Assembly: GCA_903789375.1 (NCBI GenBank)
Contig: CAIFEB010000010.1
Coordinates: 1 to 55,663 of the forward strand
Direction: 5' to 3'
DNA length: 55,663 nucleotides
Origin: an uncultured Eggerthellaceae bacterium
GTDB lineage: Bacteria > Actinomycetota > Coriobacteriia > Coriobacteriales > Eggerthellaceae
This document shows positions 48,117 to 55,663 of this stretch, piece after piece (the first letter of the stretch is position 1; every line of letters begins with the position of its first letter). A program made the translations under genes and the position numbers. The notes under the pieces are model-generated. The model made no database searches. It saw nothing but the letters and a program-made list of their open reading frames with translations, and was not told the DNA's origin.

Positions 48117-48614
48117 TTAGTGGCGACGATGATGGTGATGGCCCTTGCAGGAGCCCTTGCGATGAGCCTTGTGGCCCTTCTTCTTGCCGTCGATGCCCTG
48201 CTCCTTGAGCGACAGGATGAGCTTCTCGGTCAGGCGATCGAGCTCGGCCTGCTCGTCGGCGGTCAGGCCCTCGAGGATTTTCTCGGCAGCCTCGGCGTTG
48301 GCCTCGTTGCGCTTCTCAGCGACTTCCTTGCCCTCGTCGGTCAGCGACACGACGTAGGTGTGGGCCTCTTCGCTCTTCTCCATGGTGACGTAGCCGAAGC
48401 GCTTGGCCTTCAGGACGACGTCCTTCAGCGCGCCGCGGTCGCAGCCGAGCGCGACCGTCAGGTCGGACTGCGTGGCGCCATCATGCTCGGACAGGTACTT
48501 CAGCAGCGAGCCCATGCCGCGCTTGTAGCTCTTCGGGCCGTACTTGCGGAACGCAAGGCGGGACAGTTTGCTTGCCTTCTTCAGCTGTGCGAGCGTCTTT
48601 TCCTGGTTGTTCAT
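48117..48614 (-). CDS. MarR-type regulator with His/Lys-rich tail
   Basis: 165 aa. Winged helix: LLKYLSEHDGATQSDLTVALGCDRGALKDVVLKAKRFGYV, then VVSLTDEGKEVAEK; helices to about 145. The last 20 residues, KKKGHKAHRKGSCKGHHHHRRH in part, hold seven His and one Cys and could bind metal or nucleic acid. ATG with a GAGAGAAGAGG stretch upstream. No neighbour suggests a target. Confidence 0.85.
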   Translation of the reverse strand: MNNQEKTLAQLKKASKLSRLAFRKYGPKSYKRGMGSLLKYLSEHDGATQSDLTVALGCDRGALKDVVLKAKRFGYVTMEKSEEAHTYVVSLTDEGKEVAEKRNEANAEAAEKILEGLTADEQAELDRLTEKLILSLKEQGIDGKKKGHKAHRKGSCKGHHHHRRH

Positions 48615-48689
48615 ACGATGCCTCTTCTCTCTCAAGCACGCGGGCACGGGAGGAGCCCGCGTCATCGGTTTCCAGCGCGAATGAGATTA

Positions 48690-48830
48690 TAAGGAGGCCC
48701 GCTTGGCGCAGTACTCAGAAGCAAATTATGCATGCAACATTCATAGAATTATATTTTCCCAGGTTATTTAATGATTTGCTTTATTCAGTTCTCTGTCGTG
48801 AATAATTATGATGCGTTTGATTCAAAACGA
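48690..48830 (-). promoter_or_regulatory. AT-rich promoter region of the MarR-type gene
   Basis: A clearly AT-rich island in GC-rich surroundings. On the minus strand TATAAT lies at 48753-48748. Dyads: ATTCA-N11-TGAAT near 48786-48806 and the palindrome TGCATGCA-like at 48728-48736; either may be an autoregulatory site. The rest of 48831-49156 has TACAAT at 48939 as a possible promoter of the phosphatase gene and no other gene. Confidence 0.45.
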
Positions 48831-49156
48831 ACCGTGACGAAGCGGGGCGACTGGGGGATGGCTGGCTGGGCGGGCTATACGCGGGCGCAAAGCATGCAAA
48901 CGCGCGGCTCCCTGCCTCAGCACGCTGTGCGGCGTTCCACTACAATTGAGGAAAAACCTCGCTGCGAACGCACCCGCGCGCACAGCACGCGCCTGTTCCA
49001 CATGCGAAGTTCGCTGCATGCGCTTGCTTCACGCGCAAAACGCACGGCAGACGCACGGAAGCCAATCGCGCGCAACCCGTGCGCACACCCGCCGCACACG
49101 CGCCCCGCGCACACCCTGTCGCGTGCGCCCGAAGACACGACCGCCAAGGAGGGATC

Positions 49157-49960
49157 ATGACCACGAGTATCGCATTGAACGGCGTCGCGAACACCCGCGA
49201 CCTGGGCGGCATTGTTTGCGCAGGCGGACGACCCCTCCGCTCCGGCGCGCTCGTGCGCTCGGGCACGCTCGCCCACGCGACCGCCGACGACGTGCGCACG
49301 CTTGCGAACTGCAACGTTCGCCTGGTCATCGACCTGCGCTGCGACATCGAATCGAACAAGGCGCCCAACCGCCGGGTGCCGGGCGCGCGCATGGAGCGCC
49401 TGCCCGTGCTCGAGGGCATCATGCCCGGCGTGTCGCGCGACGAGGAGTCGGACCGCCGCATCATCGAGAAGCTCGCGCGCAGCGCCGCCGTCAACCCGCA
49501 GGTGGCCGAGGACTACCTGTCGGGGCTGTACCGCAGCATGATGACCGACCCGTTCACGCAGAGCCGCTACGCGCAGTTTTTGCAGATCGTCGCCAACCAC
49601 GACCCCAATCACGGCGCCATCCTGTGGAACTGCACGGCGGGCAAGGACCGCGTGGGGCTGGCCACCGTGTTCGTGCTGGAATGCTTGGGCGCCGACCGCA
49701 CCGCCATCACGCAGGACTACCTGGACACCAACCGCTTCGCCGACAAGACCGTCGAAGCCGTGACGCGCCGGGTGCCGCACCTGCTGCGTCGCCGCCTGGC
49801 GCCGGCGATTCGCATCCTGTTCAGCGCGCAGCGGTCGTACCTGGATGCCGCGTACGCATCGGCCGAGGAGCAGTGCGGCTCGATGGACGCGTTTCTGACT
49901 GAGAAGCTGGGCGCCACACCCGACCTGCGCGCCCTCATGCGCGCGCATTATCTGGTGTAA
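49157..49960 (+). CDS. Tyrosine/serine protein phosphatase (IphP/LipA type)
   Basis: 267 aa. VANTRDLGGI at the start and the P-loop WNCTAGKDRVGLAT (CX5R) define the atypical dual-specificity phosphatases that act on phosphotyrosine or phosphoinositides. VRLVIDLRCDIES also fits. ATG with AAGGAGG 4 bases upstream. The open frame to 49079 is not part of the protein. Stands alone. Confidence 0.92.
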   Translation: MTTSIALNGVANTRDLGGIVCAGGRPLRSGALVRSGTLAHATADDVRTLANCNVRLVIDLRCDIESNKAPNRRVPGARMERLPVLEGIMPGVSRDEESDRRIIEKLARSAAVNPQVAEDYLSGLYRSMMTDPFTQSRYAQFLQIVANHDPNHGAILWNCTAGKDRVGLATVFVLECLGADRTAITQDYLDTNRFADKTVEAVTRRVPHLLRRRLAPAIRILFSAQRSYLDAAYASAEEQCGSMDAFLTEKLGATPDLRALMRAHYLV

Positions 49961-50106
49961 AAGAGTCCGCGAGCGCTCATCAACCGACCCGCGCGCCGAA
50001 GCTCCGACCGAGCCAGCCCGCACGCAACGGGTGCGAAGCCCGCACGTCGTCGGGCCGGCTTCGCTTCCCCGCAAGCCACACGACACATACTCCGCTTTCC
50101 CCTGAC

Positions 50107-50150
50107 GAAAAAAGCGGCGCCGCGCACCCGCGCAACGCCGCTTTCGTTTT
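50107..50150 (-). terminator. Bidirectional terminator, phosphatase and AGCS genes
   Basis: AAAGCGGCG / CGCCGCTTT with an inner GCGC-accc-GCGC; T6 on the minus strand and TTTCGTTTT on plus. It can end both convergent genes. Confidence 0.9.
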
Positions 50151-50191
50151 CGCCAAAATCTTGTCAAGGCTTGGCGCCTGGACAGGCCGCC

Positions 50192-51736
50192 CTACTCCAG
50201 CACCTGCTCGGTCTCCGACTCCGGGACCTGCGCGCCGGCACCGGCGTTCGCCGGCTTGGGCGTCTTCCAGTCGGCCTCGTCGTTGGGGTGCGGCTCGAGC
50301 TTCGCCTCGTCGTCGCCCGCGGCTTCGAGGCGCTTGAAGTAGTCGCGCGTCTCCTTGGCCACGATGCCCGACAGCGCGAACAGGGCGATCATGTTCGGGA
50401 TGGCCATGAGGCCGTTCACGATGTCGGCGATGGTCCACACGGCGGACACCGTCATGTAGGGGCCGATGAAAACGCACAGGATGTACAGCCAGCGGTACAC
50501 CTTGACGACCTTCATGCGGCCGTTGGACAGGTACTCCAGGCAGCGCTCCGAGTAGTAGTCCCAGCCAAGGATCGTGGTGAAGCCGAACAGCACCAGGCAC
50601 ACCATCAGGATGAACGACACGACCTGCGCCGGCATGAACGGCAGGCCCGCCTGCCACGCGGCCGTCGTCACCGCGGCGCCCTCGAGGCCGGGAATCTGCC
50701 ACGCGCCCGTCATCACGAGCGCCAGGCCGGTCATGGAGCAGACGATGATCGTGTCCAGGAACGTGCCCGTCATGGACACCATGCCCTGGCGCACCGGCTC
50801 GCGCGTCTGAGCTGCTGCGGCGGCGATAGGCGCGGAGCCCAGGCCTGCCTCGTTGGAGAAGATGCCGCGCGCGATGCCCTTCTGCATGGCGACGATGATG
50901 GCGCCGAGCGCTCCACCGGCGGCGGCGCGCATGCCGAAAGCGTCTTCGAAGATCTCGACGAAAGCTGCGGGCAGCTTGTCAAGGTTGCAGAAGATGAGCA
51001 GCAGCGCGAACGCCACGTAGATGATGACCATCGCGGGGATGACGCGCTCGGACACGCTGGCGATGCGCTTCAGGCCGCCGATGACGACCAGGCCCACGAC
51101 GAAGGCCAACACGATGCCGCCGATGACCGTAGCCCAGGAGTAGCTTGCGCCCAGGATGCTCACCGTGGCCTGCTTGTTGGGGTCGAAGAACCCGGTGATA
51201 GCCGAAGAAATGGAGTTGACCTGCGTAAACGTTCCGATTCCGAACAGGCCGACCAGCACGCCGAAGAACGCGAACAGCTTGGCGAGCCAGCGCCAGCGCT
51301 GTCCCATGCCGTGCTCGATGTAGTAGAACGGGCCGCCGAGCACGTGGCCGTCCTTCTGCACCGTGCGGTATTTGACGGCGAGCAGGCCCTCGGAGTACTT
51401 CGTCGCCATGCCGAACAAGGCGGCAACCCACATCCAGAACATGGCGCCCGGGCCGCCGGCGACGATGGCCGTCGCCACGCCGACTATGTTGCCGGTGCCG
51501 ATGGTGGCCGACAACGCCGTGCACAGAGCGCCAAAGCTCGACACCTCGCCGGTGCCGCCCTCTTCGTTCTTCACCATGTAGCGCAGCGCGCGGCCGAGAT
51601 GACGGAACTGCACGCCCCGCGACCGAACAGTCAGCAGAATGCCGCCGACCAGGATGAGTGCCATCAAAGGCACGCCCCACACCAGGCTGTCGATCGTCGA
51701 CAGCACGTTGTTGAACGCCGTAAGTGCGTTATCCAC
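50192..51736 (-). CDS. Alanine/glycine:cation symporter (AGCS family)
   Basis: 514 aa, about 11 hydrophobic helices. ALSATIGTGNIVGVATAIVAGGPGAMFWMW is in part the family signature; NEAGLGSAPIAAAAAQT follows. Imports alanine or glycine with Na+. The start is a GTG with AGAGGAAGG 6 bases upstream, giving VDNALTAFNNVLSTIDSLV; the frame to 51808 is not conserved in character. The last 50 residues are soluble and acidic. Confidence 0.93.
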   Translation of the reverse strand: MDNALTAFNNVLSTIDSLVWGVPLMALILVGGILLTVRSRGVQFRHLGRALRYMVKNEEGGTGEVSSFGALCTALSATIGTGNIVGVATAIVAGGPGAMFWMWVAALFGMATKYSEGLLAVKYRTVQKDGHVLGGPFYYIEHGMGQRWRWLAKLFAFFGVLVGLFGIGTFTQVNSISSAITGFFDPNKQATVSILGASYSWATVIGGIVLAFVVGLVVIGGLKRIASVSERVIPAMVIIYVAFALLLIFCNLDKLPAAFVEIFEDAFGMRAAAGGALGAIIVAMQKGIARGIFSNEAGLGSAPIAAAAAQTREPVRQGMVSMTGTFLDTIIVCSMTGLALVMTGAWQIPGLEGAAVTTAAWQAGLPFMPAQVVSFILMVCLVLFGFTTILGWDYYSERCLEYLSNGRMKVVKVYRWLYILCVFIGPYMTVSAVWTIADIVNGLMAIPNMIALFALSGIVAKETRDYFKRLEAAGDDEAKLEPHPNDEADWKTPKPANAGAGAQVPESETEQVLE

Positions 51737-52410
51737 GAAAAACCTTCCTCTAGAAACGACTCCCCCTGTGCGACCTACGGCTCTCTCGTTCGCAACCGAC
51801 TCAACCACACTGCCGAAGGCAGAAGGCGGCTGCGAACGCGAGGGTCCGCGTTCGTGGTTGGCACTTTAGCAGAATGGAGTATGGCGCAATACGTCAGGCG
51901 CGCTAATTTTTGCAAATCCTATTAAAAAACTGGGGAATATGGAGCAATCTGCGCCCTGGCCTGCTACACGGGACGCCGAATGGGCGTTTTTCGCAGCCGT
52001 CCAGCGCGCAACCGGGCATCCGACGAGCGAAGATCCTTTGCCAATCCCTTCGCATCGTGCGCGCCTTCCGCACCGTTGGACCCCATGCGATAACATTGCG
52101 CGATTCTGCGGTCGGCATGCGCCTGCCGGATGGCGGCGCGGTCACGAATGCGCGAACCCGCGCCCGCGTGCGCTACACTTCGAATAAGCATGTATACGTA
52201 TGAGATCCGAACGCGAACGGGAAGTGCTCGCGGCGAGTCGCCGAGCGCGCGGCAGGCCGCCAGGCGCGCAGGGCGCGCGGTACACGGCGTTCACACGATG
52301 GGCGAACGCAGGCCGCCAGCCGCGCCGCAGCGTTTTCGCACAGCGTGCGAGGCCGAGCAGCCCGCACCCCCGCACGACGCAACCCGAGCGAGAAGACAGT
52401 AGGAGTAGGC
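51737..52410. other. Divergent intergenic region
   Basis: 674 bases between the divergent AGCS and unknown-protein genes. A 14-bp near palindrome, GTATGGC / GCAATAC, lies at 51879-51892 in the AGCS promoter area. GTATAC-rich sequence near 52190-52200 may belong to the promoter of the plus-strand gene. No ORF with a ribosome site was found. Confidence 0.4.
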
Positions 52411-53394
52411 ATGGAAAAGCCCTGGCTCAGAGTCGTCAGCAGCGAAGGCGCGACGACCACGCTCGAAGTGATGTCATCCGACAGCGCGCAGGGCGACACC
52501 GGACCGCTGAGCATTCTCGCGCCCGGCGCGAAACCCCTGCCCTACCTGCGCCCGGGCGCCAAGTACCTCACTCTGACCGAAAACGCCGACGGGTCGTCGA
52601 AGATCGTCACGACCGACGCGCGCCACCGCTTCATCGCCTCGGACTGGAGCCAGGTTCAGACGGAGGCCAGCCGCCAGCTGTTCTGCGCCGTGTACGACGC
52701 GTGCGAGAACGCCGGCATCACCGTGAACCGCGCCGGCGCCCAGCCCGTCGTGGAGCTGAGTCCCCGGTCGGTCCTGCGTACGATCCTCACCGGCGGCGCC
52801 ATCGTCACCGGCTTCGGCGTCGGACTCGTCGCGCTGTCGCTCGCGATCGTCGGGGGCAATGCCGCGGTGGGGCTCGTCATCGACGCCGCCATCATCGGCG
52901 GGTTCGTCGCGTACTTCCACGGTCGTAAAAAGAAGAAGAATGCGGCGCTGAAGGCTGCGACCACGGCGCGGCTGGAACACCAGGAAAGCTCGATCGGGCA
53001 GCTGACCAAGCTGGAGTTCGACCTGCGGCGCGCCCGGGCGAAGGGCATGGACACCCCCGCCATCCGCAAGGCGTACGACCAGACGGTCCGCCTGCTCGAG
53101 GAGCTGCGCGCCATCGACCAGCAAGGGCCCGTGCTGCGCGACATCCGCGAGCGTTTCGACCGGCGGTACGGCTGGCAGATCGCCGACATCGAGCACGACC
53201 TTCGCGCGGTCCTGGAAACGGGCGACGACGCCGACCGCGCGGCCGAGTTCGCGAGCGAGGCGCTGGCAAGCATGGATGCGTACCTGGATTCGGAGCAGGA
53301 CCAGGTCGCCGAGGCGCATACCGAGGCGCTCGACGCGCGGGCGCGGGGCATCAAGAACCTGACGGAGCTCGACGGCGTGAAGCGCGGGGAGTGA
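52411..53394 (+). CDS. Unknown protein, two membrane helices and coiled coil
   Basis: 327 aa; no family recognised. Residues 1-120 form a soluble beta-rich part (MEKPWLRVVSSEGATTTLEV). About 122-142 and 148-168 are hydrophobic helices (ILTGGAIVTGFGVGLVALSL; VGLVIDAAIIGGFVAYF), followed by a basic stop HGRKKKK and about 150 residues of charged helices likely to coil. ATG with AGTAGGAG upstream. No neighbour gives a clue. Confidence 0.82.
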   Translation: MEKPWLRVVSSEGATTTLEVMSSDSAQGDTGPLSILAPGAKPLPYLRPGAKYLTLTENADGSSKIVTTDARHRFIASDWSQVQTEASRQLFCAVYDACENAGITVNRAGAQPVVELSPRSVLRTILTGGAIVTGFGVGLVALSLAIVGGNAAVGLVIDAAIIGGFVAYFHGRKKKKNAALKAATTARLEHQESSIGQLTKLEFDLRRARAKGMDTPAIRKAYDQTVRLLEELRAIDQQGPVLRDIRERFDRRYGWQIADIEHDLRAVLETGDDADRAAEFASEALASMDAYLDSEQDQVAEAHTEALDARARGIKNLTELDGVKRGE

Positions 53395-53503
53395 GACGGC
53401 AGGACGCAAGCGGCAGGACGTGAGCGGCAGTGCGTGAGCGCTGGGGCGCAAGCGGCAGAATGCGAGCGCTGGAGCGAGTGGCAAGATGCGAGCGGCAAGC
53501 CCG
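53394..53503. repeat. Degenerate 14-bp tandem repeat
   Basis: Seven to eight units in a row (AGCGGCAGGACGTG, AGCGGCAGTGCGTG, AGCGCTGGGGCGCA, AGCGGCAGAATGCG, AGCGCTGGAGCG, AGTGGCAAGATGCG, AGCGGCAAGCCCG) begin right at the stop of the preceding gene. The 14-bp period does not keep a reading frame over one unit. Confidence 0.75.
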
Positions 53504-53576
53504 AGGCAGGCTGCAAAGCAGTCGGCGCGAAGCGCCCGGCACGAAGCCGCAGGGCCGCCAACGCGTAATGAGAGCT

Positions 53577-53615
53577 CTCCTTATTATGCGTTTCGCGTTT
53601 TCGCATAATAAGGAG
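53577..53615. repeat. Perfect 14-bp AT-rich inverted repeat
   Basis: CTCCTTATTATGCG and its exact complement with an 11-base loop (TTTCGCGTTTT). No T-tract follows on either strand, so a terminator is doubtful. It marks the switch from GC-rich to AT-richer sequence. Confidence 0.75.
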
Positions 53616-53754
53616 TCATCGCGACAATTGATAGGTAACGGCGAGCTGCGCCGGGCCGCCAACAGCCGAGGAGCAGCGAAACGACGCAGTCACACCGCAA
53701 GTGACGTTTCCCGAGAATCCATAAGGCGTACAGCAGAACCCATTTTGCCGGTTG

Positions 53755-53778
53755 GCGTCGAAGCGAGCTTCGACGCCC
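53755..53778. other. 9-bp hairpin after the surface-protein gene
   Basis: GGCGTCGAA / TTCGACGCC with a 6-base loop, about 50 bases beyond the stop of the minus-strand gene. No T-tract; a weak terminator at best. Confidence 0.4.
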
Positions 53779-53823
53779 ACCGCGTCCTATCCGACAGAAC
53801 GTTGCAACCGACAAACCAGCCAG

Positions 53824-55656
53824 CTAGACTCCGTAAGTTTCCAGCTCGGAAGAAAATCCTTCAAACTCGAGCTGATTGATCAACCCTGACCTGGAGAACG
53901 ATGAGTACTTGAGGTAAGATTTCGCGCACTTTGCCGCCTGCTCATACCAATCGGCGCCGCAATTGTCCGCTCCGTATGTTGCCTGCTCATCGGTATACCC
54001 CTCATACTTCAATTGTTTAATTAACCCCGAATAGGAAAAAGCCTGGTACCTTATATAACTTTTCGCTTGTTTTACCGCGTTTAAGTCCGCCTTCGTCGGC
54101 TTCGCTTTCCATGTGGCGTTCACGGTTAAATTGCTTGTCACCGCTGAGTAATCAGTATCCCACCCTTTAAAGTCATACCCCGATTTAGTCGGAGAGTTCG
54201 GAGCCACAGCGGCTTCTCCATCTCTCACCTTGTCGGTCTTTAAAGTTTTGCCGCTACCATCGGTAAACGTCACGACCCAAATACGGGTCCACTTGGCATT
54301 CACTGTTAAATCCGAAACCACGAACATAAAGCTTGTGTCCCATCCAGCGAACTCATACCCATCGCGTTTGGGTTTATCCGGAGCACTAGCCTTAAACCCT
54401 TCAGCAACTTGCTCTTGGCTAATGACGTTGTCGAAACCGTCAGTGAACGTCACCGTATGAAGCTGGCGCCATGACGGAACGAGAAGATCACCATCATGGA
54501 CCCCTCCAACCAGCGGCTGATCAGAAACAGAAATAGAATGCTGCGGCAACTCCGCTGACACATCGTCGTTCAAACACCAGCCGGAAAAGGCATATCCATC
54601 CCGCGTCGGGCTTTCAGGCGCCTCCACAACCGCCCCCGATCCGTAGTCCTCGCCTTGAACGGCCAGCTTGTGGTCTTTGTCGATGTAGAACGAAGCCGTT
54701 ACGGTCGCAGGATCGAGATTGAAATACCCGGGGATTTTCTTGATGGTCGCCTTGTCTTTCACATCGTTGGCGTTTGCCGTATACGCGACGACCGCATACA
54801 ACGACCCTTTGCCGCCTGTCATGAATATCTCGCCATCAATCGGCCCAATTGCTCCTTCCGTCTTGAAGCTCGCCCCATATACAGGATGCCCTGATATCTG
54901 CGCAACTTCAGACGGCTCGCCTACGCCGTCATTGGTTCCGATTGTTTTCGAAGTCATGGAATCGAAATAGCTGGCACGCTCGTCATCCGTTATGGCATCC
55001 CAGTCATCAACGCCCAAGCTTGCTAGTTTTACCACCATGCCCCGCTGCGCATCGAACGATGCACCGTCGTCGGGTGAGTCTACCTCCTGGAGACTCCAGC
55101 CTGCCGGAATTGCATATTCAAGATTGTAATAGACCTGACCATCGTCGAAATGATCGGGCAACGTCTGAGCCGCCGCAATGCCCCACGCAAGCGCGAAGCA
55201 AATTACGCCTACCGCTGGAACCGTCTTGGCATACTTCCCCCACTGAAGCTTATGTTTCGGCTGGAGGTTTTTTAGCGAATCGGAGACCCCTCCAAAAGAA
55301 TCAGCTTTCGACGCGGGCACTTTCTCCTTCGCACTAGCGGACACGGCAATTCCGCCAACGACGAGCAGCACTACCGAGATCAAAGCAAGGTATCCCGCGA
55401 TTGCCGCGCCGATATGAATGAACTTGAATGAGAAAAGCAGCTGAACCGCGGCAAGAATGTAAAGCAAGGCGGAAACGATCGTTGATTTAATACTGGAGGC
55501 ATTCTTTCGTCCGCTTTGTCCGCCAGACCCTTTATCGCTGACCGATTCCGGGAATCCGCCCCCAACGCCCGAGTCCTCACTATTTACCTGGGATATTCCG
55601 GGACGACTACCCCCATTACAGTCGAGCCGAGGCCAGTACGGCAGTCCCGCCAACAT
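53824..55656 (-). CDS. Surface protein with InlB-type repeats and two Ltp domains (start may lie outside window)
   Basis: 610 aa from the ATG 7 bases from the edge; the frame stays open to the edge, so the true start may be outside. Order: disordered part (1-55), two hydrophobic helices (about 58-105), a third (about 147-165), an outer domain, then three Listeria-Bacteroides/InlB-like repeats (GYAFSGW, GYEFAGWDT, GYDFKGWDT with VNAKW/VNATW ends), then two Ltp repeats, AKSYIRYQAFSYSGLIKQL and AKSYLKYSSFSRSGLINQL, ending at the C-terminus. Ltp repeats occur in phage and surface lipoproteins, including one that blocks phage DNA injection. Codon use is AT-richer than elsewhere, suggesting transfer. 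Confidence 0.85.
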   Translation of the reverse strand: MLAGLPYWPRLDCNGGSRPGISQVNSEDSGVGGGFPESVSDKGSGGQSGRKNASSIKSTIVSALLYILAAVQLLFSFKFIHIGAAIAGYLALISVVLLVVGGIAVSASAKEKVPASKADSFGGVSDSLKNLQPKHKLQWGKYAKTVPAVGVICFALAWGIAAAQTLPDHFDDGQVYYNLEYAIPAGWSLQEVDSPDDGASFDAQRGMVVKLASLGVDDWDAITDDERASYFDSMTSKTIGTNDGVGEPSEVAQISGHPVYGASFKTEGAIGPIDGEIFMTGGKGSLYAVVAYTANANDVKDKATIKKIPGYFNLDPATVTASFYIDKDHKLAVQGEDYGSGAVVEAPESPTRDGYAFSGWCLNDDVSAELPQHSISVSDQPLVGGVHDGDLLVPSWRQLHTVTFTDGFDNVISQEQVAEGFKASAPDKPKRDGYEFAGWDTSFMFVVSDLTVNAKWTRIWVVTFTDGSGKTLKTDKVRDGEAAVAPNSPTKSGYDFKGWDTDYSAVTSNLTVNATWKAKPTKADLNAVKQAKSYIRYQAFSYSGLIKQLKYEGYTDEQATYGADNCGADWYEQAAKCAKSYLKYSSFSRSGLINQLEFEGFSSELETYGV

Positions 55657-55663
55657 GCGGAGC

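Overview
The window is high-GC, tightly packed bacterial chromosome. The gene repertoire and order point to an actinobacterium of the Coriobacteriia, most likely an Eggerthellaceae-type gut bacterium. The reasons are a Firmicutes-like ancestral order (aroQ-pepP-efp-[accB]-accC-asp23-nusB-xseB-dxs), a rubrerythrin, many amino-acid, peptide and Na+-coupled transporters, and GC-rich Ala/Glu tails on housekeeping proteins. The assignment is inferred from content; no marker RNA gene is present.

Region 1 (1-22.5 kb, essentially all on the minus strand) is core metabolism. In transcription order (right to left) it holds rubrerythrin; an IMP dehydrogenase of an unusual clade; ruvX-mltG-yqeG-aroE; aroC-aroK-aroB; an aroQ-pepP gene fusion; efp with a textbook terminator; then a five- to six-gene operon made of a carboxyltransferase-biotin carrier fusion, accC, an Asp23 protein, nusB with a long acidic/Ala tail, xseB and dxs. 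After that come amtB-glnB behind a GlnR-box-like repeat array, and rpsA running off the left edge. Almost the whole shikimate pathway (aroB, aroQ, aroE, aroK, aroC) lies within 6.3 kb.

Region 2 (22.5-38.3 kb) alternates strands. It holds an M18 aminopeptidase and an NSS-family Na+ symporter (+), a YfcE-type phosphodiesterase (-), hsp20 under a CIRCE operator (+), a sirtuin-NUDIX pair (+), an isochorismatase-family hydrolase (-), citramalate synthase with a TrpR-like regulator (-), lrgAB (-), a SufS-like cysteine desulfurase (-), rplM-rpsI with a long leader (-), and an acetyl-CoA-type MetA with a disordered tail (+).

Region 3 (38.4-55.7 kb) is more accessory. It includes an AAA/DUF4143 ATPase-hxlR operon with five 23-bp iterons upstream, a divergent NAD(P)-binding oxidoreductase, a glutaredoxin-like protein, a 1196-aa ABC ATPase-permease fusion with a very large outer domain, an aminotransferase, UspA, a MarR-type regulator with a His-rich tail, a tyrosine phosphatase, an AGCS symporter, an unknown two-TM coiled-coil protein, and an AT-richer surface protein that combines InlB-type repeats with two Ltp phage-exclusion-type repeats at the right edge.

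No rRNA, tRNA, transposase, integrase or CRISPR array was seen. The most unusual items are the accB slot occupied by a CT-BCCP chimera, the iteron array in front of the DUF4143 ATPase (whose C-terminus carries a PD-(D/E)xK-like motif), the Tritrichomonas-like IMPDH, the PII protein lacking Tyr51, the GlnR-like array, and the Ltp-domain surface protein.
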